13,145 nucleotides of DNA, taken from positions 1-13,145 of the forward strand of contig JABFST010000164.1 in the NCBI GenBank assembly GCA_013140465.1. Direction: 5' to 3'. This stretch comes from Methylococcaceae bacterium. GTDB lineage: Bacteria; Pseudomonadota; Gammaproteobacteria; Methylococcales; Methylomonadaceae. Shown here piece after piece: positions 7,895 to 13,145 of this stretch (the first letter of the stretch is position 1; each line of letters begins with the position of its first letter). Under the pieces are notes generated by a model. It had not been told where the DNA came from, searched no databases, and worked only from the letters and a program-made list of their open reading frames with translations. The translations under genes were made by a program, and so were the position numbers.

Positions 7895-7930
7895 GTGTCC
7901 TGGATGCTGAATAGTTACTGTGGAGGCACG

Positions 7931-7967
7931 ACGAAGAACGCTAAGAATCTAACTTCGCGTTCTTCGT
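7931..7967. terminator. Hairpin downstream of paralogue B
   Basis: Perfect 11-bp arms ACGAAGAACGC (7931-7941) and GCGTTCTTCGT (7957-7967) with a 15-base loop, about 38 bases past the stop of the minus-strand gene ending at 8005. There is no strong T run, so it is a candidate terminator or RNA-stabilising stem only. It lies just outside the MITE. Confidence 0.4.
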
Positions 7968-8004
7968 GGTGCTTAGCTGGGAATTAATGGGCTAAGCCCC
8001 AGCC

Positions 8005-8892
8005 TTATTTAACACAGTCTTTAGGTGCGCCGCTCAGTGTGCGGCTGGCTTTTGCACCGTCTAAAGACAGTGTCAGCGAGCAGGGTACGGGCGCGGGTAA
8101 AGGAATGTCCGCTAGTATCCAACTGCCATTGCTTTGTAAGTTTAAGGCCAAGGCGGGGCTGAGAGCCGTGCCGGTGCCGCTAGTGCCTTGGGTCAGGCTG
8201 ACAGTTAAGTCGGTGCGTTGCAAAAAGGCCGATTTTTCTGCTGCTGTCATCAGGGGATTCAGTATCACCTTGCCTTTAAGCGTGAGCATATTGTTCGCCC
8301 ATTTACTGGTTGCCACCATTAATTTACTGATGTAAGCCGTGTCGCGGTTGCCTTGGGGCCAAACCCGAATTTTAACGGTCTTCGGCACTGAGCTCAGTTT
8401 TTTGGTGCTGAGCGTTTCTTGGGCCGTCAATTTTAAGGTATAGGCTTTATTGGCTTGTGCGGCGGTAGGTGTCCATTGTAGGTCTATGGTGGGCAAACCC
8501 GAGTCGGCAATATAGTCCGCGCTAAAACCTAAGCCCGCTAATTTGCCCAAGATACGGAATGCGCCGAGTTCAACGTTGCTGACCGATAAGGGAATTTCCA
8601 ACCTTTGCCCCACTTCGGCATCCCATTCCACAGCAATAGGATTGATCGCGGGCTTGACGGCAGGGCTTTGGGCCAGAAACGCTTTAAGCCCTGTTAAGTT
8701 GCGTTGGTCTTGGTTATAGGCACTGCTGACACCTGGGCGTAAATCGGTTTTGGATTGTATGGGGCTGCTATGGCATTTGTTACAGTCAGTGGTGTTTAGT
8801 TTGGCGGCGATTTGTTCCGTTGCCGAAACTGTCCCTGCCAAGCCTAAACTGGCAACCACCATAACTGTACTGAGCGTGAGTTTGTGGGTCAT
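8005..8892 (-). CDS. Secreted mono-heme c-type protein with Ig-like domain, paralogue B
   Basis: 295 residues, built like its two neighbours: a signal peptide (1 to about 24, cut near VSA/TEQ), one heme c site CNKCH at 37-41, an Ig-like segment at about 82-178 with the WTPTAAQAN motif at 140-148, and a C-terminal beta domain (about 187-295) with Cys271 and Cys293. The TEQI motif after the signal, the T/AGLKAFLA segment after the heme and the AYISKLMVATSKW segment are near copies of paralogue C. An extra insertion of roughly 10 residues lies between heme and GLKAFL. It starts 79 bases after the stop of paralogue A on the same strand; that gap contains a hairpin, so the two may be cotranscribed with partial attenuation. 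GGA lies about 9-12 bases before the ATG. Role unknown. Confidence 0.85.
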   Translation of the reverse strand: MTHKLTLSTVMVVASLGLAGTVSATEQIAAKLNTTDCNKCHSSPIQSKTDLRPGVSSAYNQDQRNLTGLKAFLAQSPAVKPAINPIAVEWDAEVGQRLEIPLSVSNVELGAFRILGKLAGLGFSADYIADSGLPTIDLQWTPTAAQANKAYTLKLTAQETLSTKKLSSVPKTVKIRVWPQGNRDTAYISKLMVATSKWANNMLTLKGKVILNPLMTAAEKSAFLQRTDLTVSLTQGTSGTGTALSPALALNLQSNGSWILADIPLPAPVPCSLTLSLDGAKASRTLSGAPKDCVK

Positions 8893-8937
8893 CTTAGGAA
8901 TTCCATCTAGGAGTGTTTACGAAATCGGTGGCTTACT

Positions 8938-8960
8938 GCCGCCTACGTCTTGTAGGCGGC
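8938..8960. terminator. GC-rich hairpin between paralogues A and B
   Basis: Perfect 9-bp arms GCCGCCTAC (8938-8946) and GTAGGCGGC (8952-8960) with a 5-base loop, 11 bases after the stop of paralogue A in the direction of transcription. It lacks a T run, so it may attenuate rather than end transcription into paralogue B. It may also be a dispersed repeat unit. Confidence 0.45.
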
Positions 8961-8971
8961 GGCATCTTGAT

Positions 8972-10237
8972 TTAAGGATTACAACGCTTAAGTCCAGTCA
9001 CGGCTTTGATAGCACTTTTGCCATGAACAATAGCATCGACCGAACACGGGGCTAAGTCGGCGCGTAATGCGACACTCACATGCCAAGCACCGTTTTTAGC
9101 CACTTTTGCGTTGGCTAAAGCCGCGTTGGTCGCAGCATCTGTGATGGCAACAGTCTCGGCTTTGATTACGGCTAAGCGTTCGGCAGCCGTGCTGTTGTTG
9201 TCCCAAACGAGTTTGCCTTGCAGCACGAGTTTTTGGCTGCTGGTGTTATAGCGCGCACTGCTGATGGTGTTGCTGCTGACTAGAGTGTCGGCGGCGTTGG
9301 CGGATACAGGTAACGGTGGCAGTACGTCTATAATCACTGCGAGCGGCGCAGAGGCGATTTTTTGGTGGTCATCGCCGCTGGCAACTGCTTTTAAGGTGAT
9401 AGTCAGGGCTTGGCCTTCAGCTGTTAATGGCGGTGTCCAAGTCAAGACCGCTTTGGGCATGTGCAGTTCGGGGTCTATGCTGTTGTTAAGCGCAGCGCCT
9501 TTTGGCAACGGCGCTGCGAGTATGGTAATAGGACGGTCTTTGCAGTCAAATGCCGTCACTGCCAAGTGCAAGGTTTCACCTGCATGGACAGACACTTTGT
9601 CAGGCGCAGTCAAGGTCGGCACAATTTTAGAAGAAGCAGATTTTGCTTTCTTTTTAGGGTTGTCAGATTCATCATCCCCATCATCATTATCATCTTCTGA
9701 TTCATTTTCTAAAGCGTCATCTGATTCATCGTCAGAATCGTCATCAAAATTTGCGGTCTGTTGGCTGCAAGCAGTGCTAGGCGTAACGCAGACATTGTTT
9801 TGCAGCACCTGCGGGGCGGTGCAAGTGGGGATAGTGGGTATGCTAGGCGTGACGCAGACATTGTTTTGCAGCACTTGTGGTGCAGTGCAAGTGGGTATAG
9901 TGGGCGTGCTAGGCGTAACGCAGACATTGTTTTGCAGCACTTGTGGTGCAGTGCAAGTGGGTATAGTGGGTGTGCTAGGCGTAACGCAGACATTGTTTTG
10001 TAGCACTTGTGGTGCGGTACAAGTGGGAGTCTGTGCGGCTAAAAACGTCGCTAAACCGGCTTTGCCTTCGGCTTTTGTGTACCTGCCACCAGCATGACAA
10101 GCCTTACAATCGGGTGCGTTATAAGTGTTCATGATTTTTTGGGTGGCAAACGCTTCTGTTGCCAGCAGGTTAGTGGCGAGTGACAGGCACAACGTCAGGA
10201 GTATGCGCTTTGGGGATAAGTGTAAGTGTTTAATCAT
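8972..10237 (-). CDS. Secreted mono-heme c-type protein with Cys-loop repeats, acidic linker and Ig-like domain, paralogue A
   Basis: 421 residues. Signal peptide 1-31 (AFA/TQK), heme site CKACH 44-48, then the same EGKAGLATFLA segment as paralogue C. Four 22-residue repeats follow (73-94, 95-116, 117-138, 139-154), each with a CTAPQVLQNNVC loop whose two cysteines are 11 apart, joined by Pro/Thr-rich PSTPTIPT spacers. An Asp/Glu/Ser-rich tract (165-192, roughly two thirds acidic) ends in basic KKKAK. An Ig-like domain with WTPP (about 206-306) and a C-terminal domain with Cys398 and Cys419 close the protein. The repeats and acidic tract are absent from paralogues B and C, so this is the elaborated family member. 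The acidic tract could bind Ca2+ or other cations; the repeats may act as a disulfide-knotted stalk. Start supported by GGAG 7 bases upstream. Function unknown, probably extracytoplasmic. Confidence 0.87.
   Translation of the reverse strand: MIKHLHLSPKRILLTLCLSLATNLLATEAFATQKIMNTYNAPDCKACHAGGRYTKAEGKAGLATFLAAQTPTCTAPQVLQNNVCVTPSTPTIPTCTAPQVLQNNVCVTPSTPTIPTCTAPQVLQNNVCVTPSIPTIPTCTAPQVLQNNVCVTPSTACSQQTANFDDDSDDESDDALENESEDDNDDGDDESDNPKKKAKSASSKIVPTLTAPDKVSVHAGETLHLAVTAFDCKDRPITILAAPLPKGAALNNSIDPELHMPKAVLTWTPPLTAEGQALTITLKAVASGDDHQKIASAPLAVIIDVLPPLPVSANAADTLVSSNTISSARYNTSSQKLVLQGKLVWDNNSTAAERLAVIKAETVAITDAATNAALANAKVAKNGAWHVSVALRADLAPCSVDAIVHGKSAIKAVTGLKRCNP
9775..10038. repeat. In-frame 66-bp tandem repeat, four copies
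   Basis: Units start at 9775, 9841, 9907 and 9973 with an exact 66-bp period (22 codons). Copies 2 and 3 differ at only two bases; copy 4 diverges over its last 15 or so. The period is a multiple of three, so gain or loss of copies keeps the frame of the minus-strand gene and only changes stalk length. Confidence 0.92.
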
Positions 10238-10244
10238 GGCTTTG

Positions 10245-10248
10245 CTCC
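10245..10248 (-). promoter_or_regulatory. Ribosome binding site of paralogue A
   Basis: On the minus strand GGAG is 7 bases before the ATG at 10237, the clearest ribosome site among the three paralogues. This suggests A is the lead gene of the group. Confidence 0.7.
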
Positions 10249-10281
10249 GGTAGATAAACGTTTGGTACTCATAATAGATTG

Positions 10282-10287
10282 ATTATA
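10282..10287 (-). promoter_or_regulatory. Candidate -10 box of the paralogue cluster
   Basis: A consensus TATAAT on the minus strand, 44 bases before the paralogue A start. No good TTGACA is seen 16-18 bases further upstream, so the promoter may be weak, activator-dependent or misread. Confidence 0.4.
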
Positions 10288-10457
10288 GTTGTAGATGCGC
10301 AGCTGGTTTTGCCTAGTACAAGCAAAAGCAAGTGCTGTTTGTTGGCATCTTAATACTAGACAAAGCAGGGACTATGCCAAACGTAACGGCCTGATAGGCA
10401 CTTTTGGCAGATGATAGGCAATACGCTGGTTGGCGATCTTAAAATAGTGTTTTGGGT

Positions 10458-10475
10458 TTAACGGTAAACCGTTAA
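10458..10475. promoter_or_regulatory. Perfect 18-bp palindrome, possible operator
   Basis: TTAACGGT-AA-ACCGTTAA, arms 8 bp. It overlaps a second hairpin reading, GGTTTA/TAAACC (10455-10470). It lies in the 314-base gap 10238-10551, which otherwise holds the -10 box above and the hairpin at 10493-10536. Symmetry fits a dimeric regulator site, but it is about 220 bases from the nearest start codon, which is far for a simple operator. Confidence 0.3.
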
Positions 10476-10492
10476 GGTGTACAGAATTTGGC

Positions 10493-10536
10493 TACCAAAA
10501 TTGCAGACTATGCAAAAGTCGGCTGCAATTTTGGTA
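10493..10536. terminator. Perfect 14-bp inverted repeat after the PstS-like gene
   Basis: TACCAAAATTGCAG (10493-10506) and CTGCAATTTTGGTA (10523-10536), loop 16 bases, starting 16 bases past the stop of the minus-strand gene. Position suits termination of the porin/PstS-like pair; the A/T-rich stem lacks a clear following U run. Confidence 0.5.
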
Positions 10537-10551
10537 TGAAAAGCCATAGAC

Positions 10552-10977
10552 TTACTTCATGAGCCGTAAGACTTTAACGCGCGGGTCTACGCTTTGTTGG
10601 CGCACATAAGCGATGCTGCCTTGGGTGGTTGCCACAAAGCGCAGCACGGCCTCTTCAGAACCCATGACTTTAGGCGGGTTGATGCCGTTAAAGTATTGGA
10701 CATTCCAATAGTCATCTTGGGCTTCGGGTAGCAACGAAAACAGGGTTAGCGAAAATCGCCGCCTGAGCGGGTCGTTGACAGGCAGGTTTAACGGAATCCA
10801 GCGGTTGCCTTGGGCATCTATCTGGTTTTTGCGCAGGTAAATCAGCTTTAGCTCTGCGAGGCTGATGGTGTTGAGTGGCGTATCTGCCGCCATAATCACA
10901 GCCAAAGCGTCTTCTGCCCGCGCCGGAAAGGCTGCCAGCATCAGTATGATGAGTAGGCGGTAAGCGATGCGTATCAT
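10552..10977 (-). CDS. Small PstS-like periplasmic substrate-binding protein
   Basis: 141 residues with a signal peptide (1-21, cut at ARA/ED). The mature part is a single short lobe of the PBP-like fold seen in proteins annotated as phosphate ABC transporter substrate-binding protein. Features seen: SLAELKLIYLRKN (39-51), WIPLNLPVNDPLRRRF (60-75), DDYWNVQYFNGINPPKVMGSEEAVLRFV (88-115), and GSIAYV at 120-125 in place of the usual GxIGYV. Full PstS is over 300 residues, so this is the stand-alone short form, not a complete transport protein, and phosphate binding is not proven. Its ATG overlaps the stop of the outer-membrane gene by one base (TGATG) and has no separate ribosome site, so the two are translated together. 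This implies a joint envelope function, perhaps ligand capture at an outer-membrane channel. Confidence 0.82.
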   Translation of the reverse strand: MIRIAYRLLIILMLAAFPARAEDALAVIMAADTPLNTISLAELKLIYLRKNQIDAQGNRWIPLNLPVNDPLRRRFSLTLFSLLPEAQDDYWNVQYFNGINPPKVMGSEEAVLRFVATTQGSIAYVRQQSVDPRVKVLRLMK

Positions 10978-12011
10978 CAGAACAAAATAGCGAAAGAAGC
11001 GGTAAAGCCATCGGCGGCGAGGGCAGAATTGTGGCTGCCTAAGCGATATTCCAATTTCCAGGTTAGTGGCGGAATTGGGCGGTAGGCCAAACCGAGCAAA
11101 CCAACTTGGCCCGTGCGATCTTGCTGTTGTTGAAAAAACTCGTAGCGGCTAATCGCGTACCATTGCTGGGTTAGCGGGATTGCGCTTTGGACAAAGCCTT
11201 GCCAAGTGTGTGGTTTTGAGGCGTGCTGGCTGTTGCGGTACACCAGTTCACTGCTTAGTTCATAGCGGTGGTAACGCCAAGCTAAGTCCAAGCCCGCTAA
11301 GTGGGAGCGGGCAGGCGCGTGTTCGTTGAGGGTAAAATTAGCGTAGGAAGCGCCAATTTGTAGCGCATCGCTTACAAAATAGCGGATATGCCCACCAGCG
11401 GCGTTTTCAAACGGATTTTCTGAGCGATGTACATCGAGACTGTTACTGGCATCACCATAGATACTGTACTCAAGCAAATGTTGGGCGAAGGTGGCAGAAC
11501 CATACAGCATCAACCCTGTGCCGTGGGTGGAGAACAAATTTTCGGTCGCGACGGGGCGGGAACTGGTCCACACCAACGGCGCGGCATGAATGCTGTTCCA
11601 TTGCCCGATAGGGCTTAAATACTTGCCTAAGCGCACGCTGAGGTAGTTGTTGATTAAGGTGTCGAGATAGCAGCGTTCAAACTCAAAATGTACATTTTGT
11701 ACGCCCAATGATTGGTGCTCGCCCGCACTGAGCAAGTCCCCCGCTTCCAGTTCTGAAAAAAAATGGAAGCGTCCGCCGTTATCCCACGTCAAAAATAGGC
11801 TGAGGTCATTGACTTCAAAAGACCATGCCCGATGCTGCGGCAAGGCGGTTTGGATAGCCGCATAGCCGCCCAGCCGTAAGCCCGTGTCGCCTACAGCATA
11901 GCCACGGCCTAGGCGATACGCGTTGTCACCGTCGTCAGCCCATGCTGGGCTAAATGGACACATAGCCAAACAGACCAGCACAAAGTGTAAAAAATGACAG
12001 CGGGTGCGCAT
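10977..12011 (-). CDS. Outer-membrane beta-barrel (porin-like) protein
   Basis: 344 residues from the ATG at 12011 (a TTG one codon earlier is possible but less likely). The signal peptide ends at SPAWA/DDGDN. The mature chain is rich in alternating aromatic/polar strands: LRLGGYAAIQTAL, FHFFSELEAGDLL, VHFEFERCYLDTLINNYLSVRLGKYLSPIGQW, YRYELSSELVYR-like segments, and a C-terminal strand FTASFAILF ending in Phe, the usual signal for outer-membrane barrel assembly. The pattern resembles phosphate-selective-porin-like barrels, but substrate cannot be read. One unpaired cysteine (in FERCYLD) is unusual for a barrel. It overlaps the downstream PstS-like gene by one base. The 204 bases upstream (12012-12215) show no convincing gene or promoter. 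Confidence 0.83.
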   Translation of the reverse strand: MRTRCHFLHFVLVCLAMCPFSPAWADDGDNAYRLGRGYAVGDTGLRLGGYAAIQTALPQHRAWSFEVNDLSLFLTWDNGGRFHFFSELEAGDLLSAGEHQSLGVQNVHFEFERCYLDTLINNYLSVRLGKYLSPIGQWNSIHAAPLVWTSSRPVATENLFSTHGTGLMLYGSATFAQHLLEYSIYGDASNSLDVHRSENPFENAAGGHIRYFVSDALQIGASYANFTLNEHAPARSHLAGLDLAWRYHRYELSSELVYRNSQHASKPHTWQGFVQSAIPLTQQWYAISRYEFFQQQQDRTGQVGLLGLAYRPIPPLTWKLEYRLGSHNSALAADGFTASFAILF

Positions 12012-12215
12012 CAAAAGGCAGTAGGCGTATGGGTTTTGGGAGGCATTGCGGCTGTTGTCAATTTAAGCAAGTCTCCAAAGGCAATGGCAGCAGCGTACTG
12101 TAGCTGCGGAGAAATCCACAATCACAGCTGGAGTGCAACGGCTTTAGACGTTGCCGTGTCAGCTTCAAATGATAAAGGATGTCGCCGTGCAGGTTTGCTG
12201 AGAGTGGACTAAGCG

Positions 12216-12554
12216 TTATTCAGGTGCTATCCGGCTTTTTAGGTCAGCCAATTTCTTTTTCCATTTGCTGTGGCCTTGTTTTTTAAGTTCTTGCAGTTTT
12301 ATCAGCTGCTCTTTGCTCAGTATTTCTTGCAAACGGTTTTGCGTTTCATCATGGATAGCTTGTAATTTGGCCTCTTCTTCCTTAAACACTTGTGCAAGCT
12401 GGCTTTTTTGTTCGGGGGTCAAGTCTAGGTTTTTGCTTAAATGTTCTAGTCTGTTGCTATGGCGGCTATCCATGTCGCCTTGGCTATCGGGTGCAGCCAA
12501 AACAGCTGATGAAACAGAGAGCATAAGCATGAGGCATAGGGTTTTGGTGTTCAT
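12216..12554 (-). CDS. Spy/CpxP-like periplasmic LTXXQ protein
   Basis: 112 residues with a signal peptide (1-20, AVLA/AP). The mature chain is nearly all helical and highly charged, with the LTPEQ motif at 45-49 and a second degenerate copy, LSKEQLIKLQEL, at 79-90. This is the two-motif helical-hairpin layout of the Spy/CpxP family: periplasmic, ATP-independent chaperones or stress/metal-response sensors. The mature protein is shorter than E. coli Spy (about 138) by roughly 45 residues but retains both motifs. It ends in a lysine-rich tail. The ribosome site is weak. It lies between speD and the porin-like gene on the same strand, with gaps of 156 and about 204 bases, so cotranscription is uncertain. 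An envelope-stress role alongside the porin pair is inference. Confidence 0.78.
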   Translation of the reverse strand: MNTKTLCLMLMLSVSSAVLAAPDSQGDMDSRHSNRLEHLSKNLDLTPEQKSQLAQVFKEEEAKLQAIHDETQNRLQEILSKEQLIKLQELKKQGHSKWKKKLADLKSRIAPE

Positions 12555-12617
12555 AAGGGCGTTGGGCTTAGGTTGTGCGCGATTGTGGGCAAACGCTGGG
12601 GGAGCGGGTGTATAGTA

Positions 12618-12680
12618 GCCCTGAGGAAAACAGGGCGGATGTTTAGAGCATCGCGCCCCTTTTGAAAAGAAAGAGGGGCG
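12618..12680. repeat. Two small hairpins between speD and the Spy-like gene
   Basis: GCCCTG/CAGGGC (12618-12623, 12631-12636) and CGCCCCT/AGGGGCG (12654-12660, 12674-12680). The second is 31 bases after the speD stop and may terminate its transcript; neither is followed by a U run on the minus strand. A TATACA-like box for the Spy-like gene lies around 12608-12613 on the minus strand, without a matching -35. Confidence 0.4.
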
Positions 12681-12710
12681 TGAGGGTAGGGCGGTCTTGC
12701 GTGGGCCAGG

Positions 12711-13145
12711 TTATTTGGGGTCAGCCACTTTAATTTTTTTACGGCGGTAGTTATGTCCGTAAAAAATTTCCGTTACTTCTTTTTGGAGCTTAGCTTGGAT
12801 TTCGGCTTTTTGTTCATCCGTCAAATTGCTTTCTTTTTCAAACAAATAATTTTCCAGCTCTGTTTCCTTAAGCATCATTTTAGTATGGAAAATATTTTCC
12901 TGATAGACGTTAACATCAATCATTTGATAGCTTTGTTGGGTGTCCTTGGCTATGTAATTTTGTATGGACGTGATGTTGTGGTCGATATAATGCTTTTTGC
13001 CGGAAATGTCGCGCGTAAAGCCACGCACTTTATAATCCATCGTCACAACATCAGACTCAAAGCTGTGGATCAGATAATTTAAGGCTTTCAGCGGCGAAAT
13101 GCGCCCACATGTTGACACGTCAATATCCGCCCTAAAAGTGCTGAT
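12711..13145 (-). CDS. speD: S-adenosylmethionine decarboxylase proenzyme, C-terminal part (5' end outside window)
   Basis: The frame is open from the right edge to the stop at 12711-12713, giving 144 visible residues that align along their length with residues 128-264 of E. coli SpeD. The visible start [14 protein letters not shown] corresponds to E. coli CTFRADIEVSTCG and includes the catalytic acid cysteine (Cys140 in E. coli, within STCG). The following [35 protein letters not shown] and [18 protein letters not shown] stretches are diagnostic. The self-cleavage site that forms the pyruvoyl group (Lys111-Ser112 in E. coli) lies outside the window. The enzyme makes decarboxylated SAM, the aminopropyl donor for spermidine, in the cytoplasm. 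The GTG at 13118 is an internal valine, not a start. The C-terminus is about 7 residues longer than in E. coli and very basic ([13 protein letters not shown]). No speE is visible downstream. Confidence 0.95.
   Translation of the reverse strand: MSTFRADIDVSTCGRISPLKALNYLIHSFESDVVTMDYKVRGFTRDISGKKHYIDHNITSIQNYIAKDTQQSYQMIDVNVYQENIFHTKMMLKETELENYLFEKESNLTDEQKAEIQAKLQKEVTEIFYGHNYRRKKIKVADPK

Larger units (their letters stand above)
7689..7918. mobile_element. IS66-type MITE with perfect TIRs and 8-bp target duplication
   Basis: A 230-bp non-coding element. Its ends are the perfect inverted repeat GTAACTATTCAG (7689-7700) and CTGAATAGTTAC (7907-7918), flanked on both sides by the identical 8-mer TGTGGAGG. 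TIRs beginning GTAA with an 8-bp duplication are the known hallmark of IS66-family transposition, so that family is the best guess for the enzyme acting in trans. The interior is a 17-bp perfect stem (7779-7795 / 7806-7822) whose arms have been multiplied in tandem. It lies between two paralogous minus-strand genes and fills most of the 386-base gap at 7619-8004. The exact target duplication suggests the insertion is not ancient. Confidence 0.8.

Noticed and set aside
8938..8960. Intrinsic terminator that would separate paralogues A and B into independent transcripts
   Set aside because: The stem is strong but has no U run, so a full stop to transcription cannot be claimed; it is kept as a possible attenuator or repeat.
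9775..10038. Possible CRISPR array from regular 66-bp repeats
   Set aside because: The whole period is conserved with no variable spacer, and it encodes an in-frame protein repeat.
9264..10097. 277-codon plus-strand open frame opposite paralogue A
   Set aside because: Its Ser-rich and repeated content is the mirror of the acidic tract and the 66-bp repeats of the minus-strand gene, which has a signal peptide, heme motif and ribosome site.
11994..12212. 72-codon plus-strand frame upstream of the porin-like gene
   Set aside because: It overlaps the start of the porin-like gene, has no ribosome site, and its translation has no recognisable pattern.
12753..13082. 109-codon plus-strand frame opposite speD
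   Set aside because: It is antisense to the highly conserved SpeD C-terminal region; the hydrophobic residues are a by-product of the complementary strand.

Overview
The window carries ten protein genes of a Gammaproteobacterium. The best lineage markers are an Escherichia coli-type SpeD, a type I citrate synthase and short Spy-like and porin-like envelope genes. The many dispersed palindromic repeats and the secreted heme-c/Ig-like proteins would suit a methanotroph-like (Methylococcales) or Thiotrichales genome. That lineage is inference; nothing here proves it.

Layout. Positions 1-6672 hold three plus-strand genes: the C-terminal two thirds of a transglutaminase/DUF2126 putative amidoligase (cut by the left edge), citrate synthase (gltA), and glycogen phosphorylase (glgP). 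They sit apart from one another, and the gaps hold palindromic repeats rather than operon-style junctions. From 6728 to the right edge everything is on the minus strand and converges on glgP at a hairpin (6693-6725). In transcription order these are: speD (cut by the right edge), a Spy/CpxP-like periplasmic protein, an outer-membrane beta-barrel protein translationally coupled (TGATG) to a small PstS-like periplasmic binding protein, and three consecutive paralogues of a secreted protein. Each paralogue has one N-terminal CXXCH heme site, an Ig-like domain with a WTP motif, and a second beta domain closed by two conserved cysteines. The first paralogue also carries four 22-residue cysteine-loop repeats and a strongly acidic linker.

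Mobile DNA. Two gaps contain non-coding elements that look like transposed units. One (7689-7918) has perfect 12-bp terminal inverted repeats starting GTAA, an exact 8-bp direct repeat on both sides, and an interior of tandemly multiplied palindrome arms. These ends fit an IS66-type MITE. The other (about 2200-2291) has imperfect terminal repeats, a perfect inner 13-bp palindrome, and a 7-8-bp flanking direct repeat. A third gap (3704-3896) holds nested palindromes.

Functionally the left half is central and storage metabolism (TCA entry, glycogen breakdown) plus an uncharacterised peptide-modification-type enzyme. The right half is mostly cell envelope. The least explained part is the trio of secreted mono-heme Ig-like proteins; no transposase, CRISPR array, tRNA or rRNA is present.
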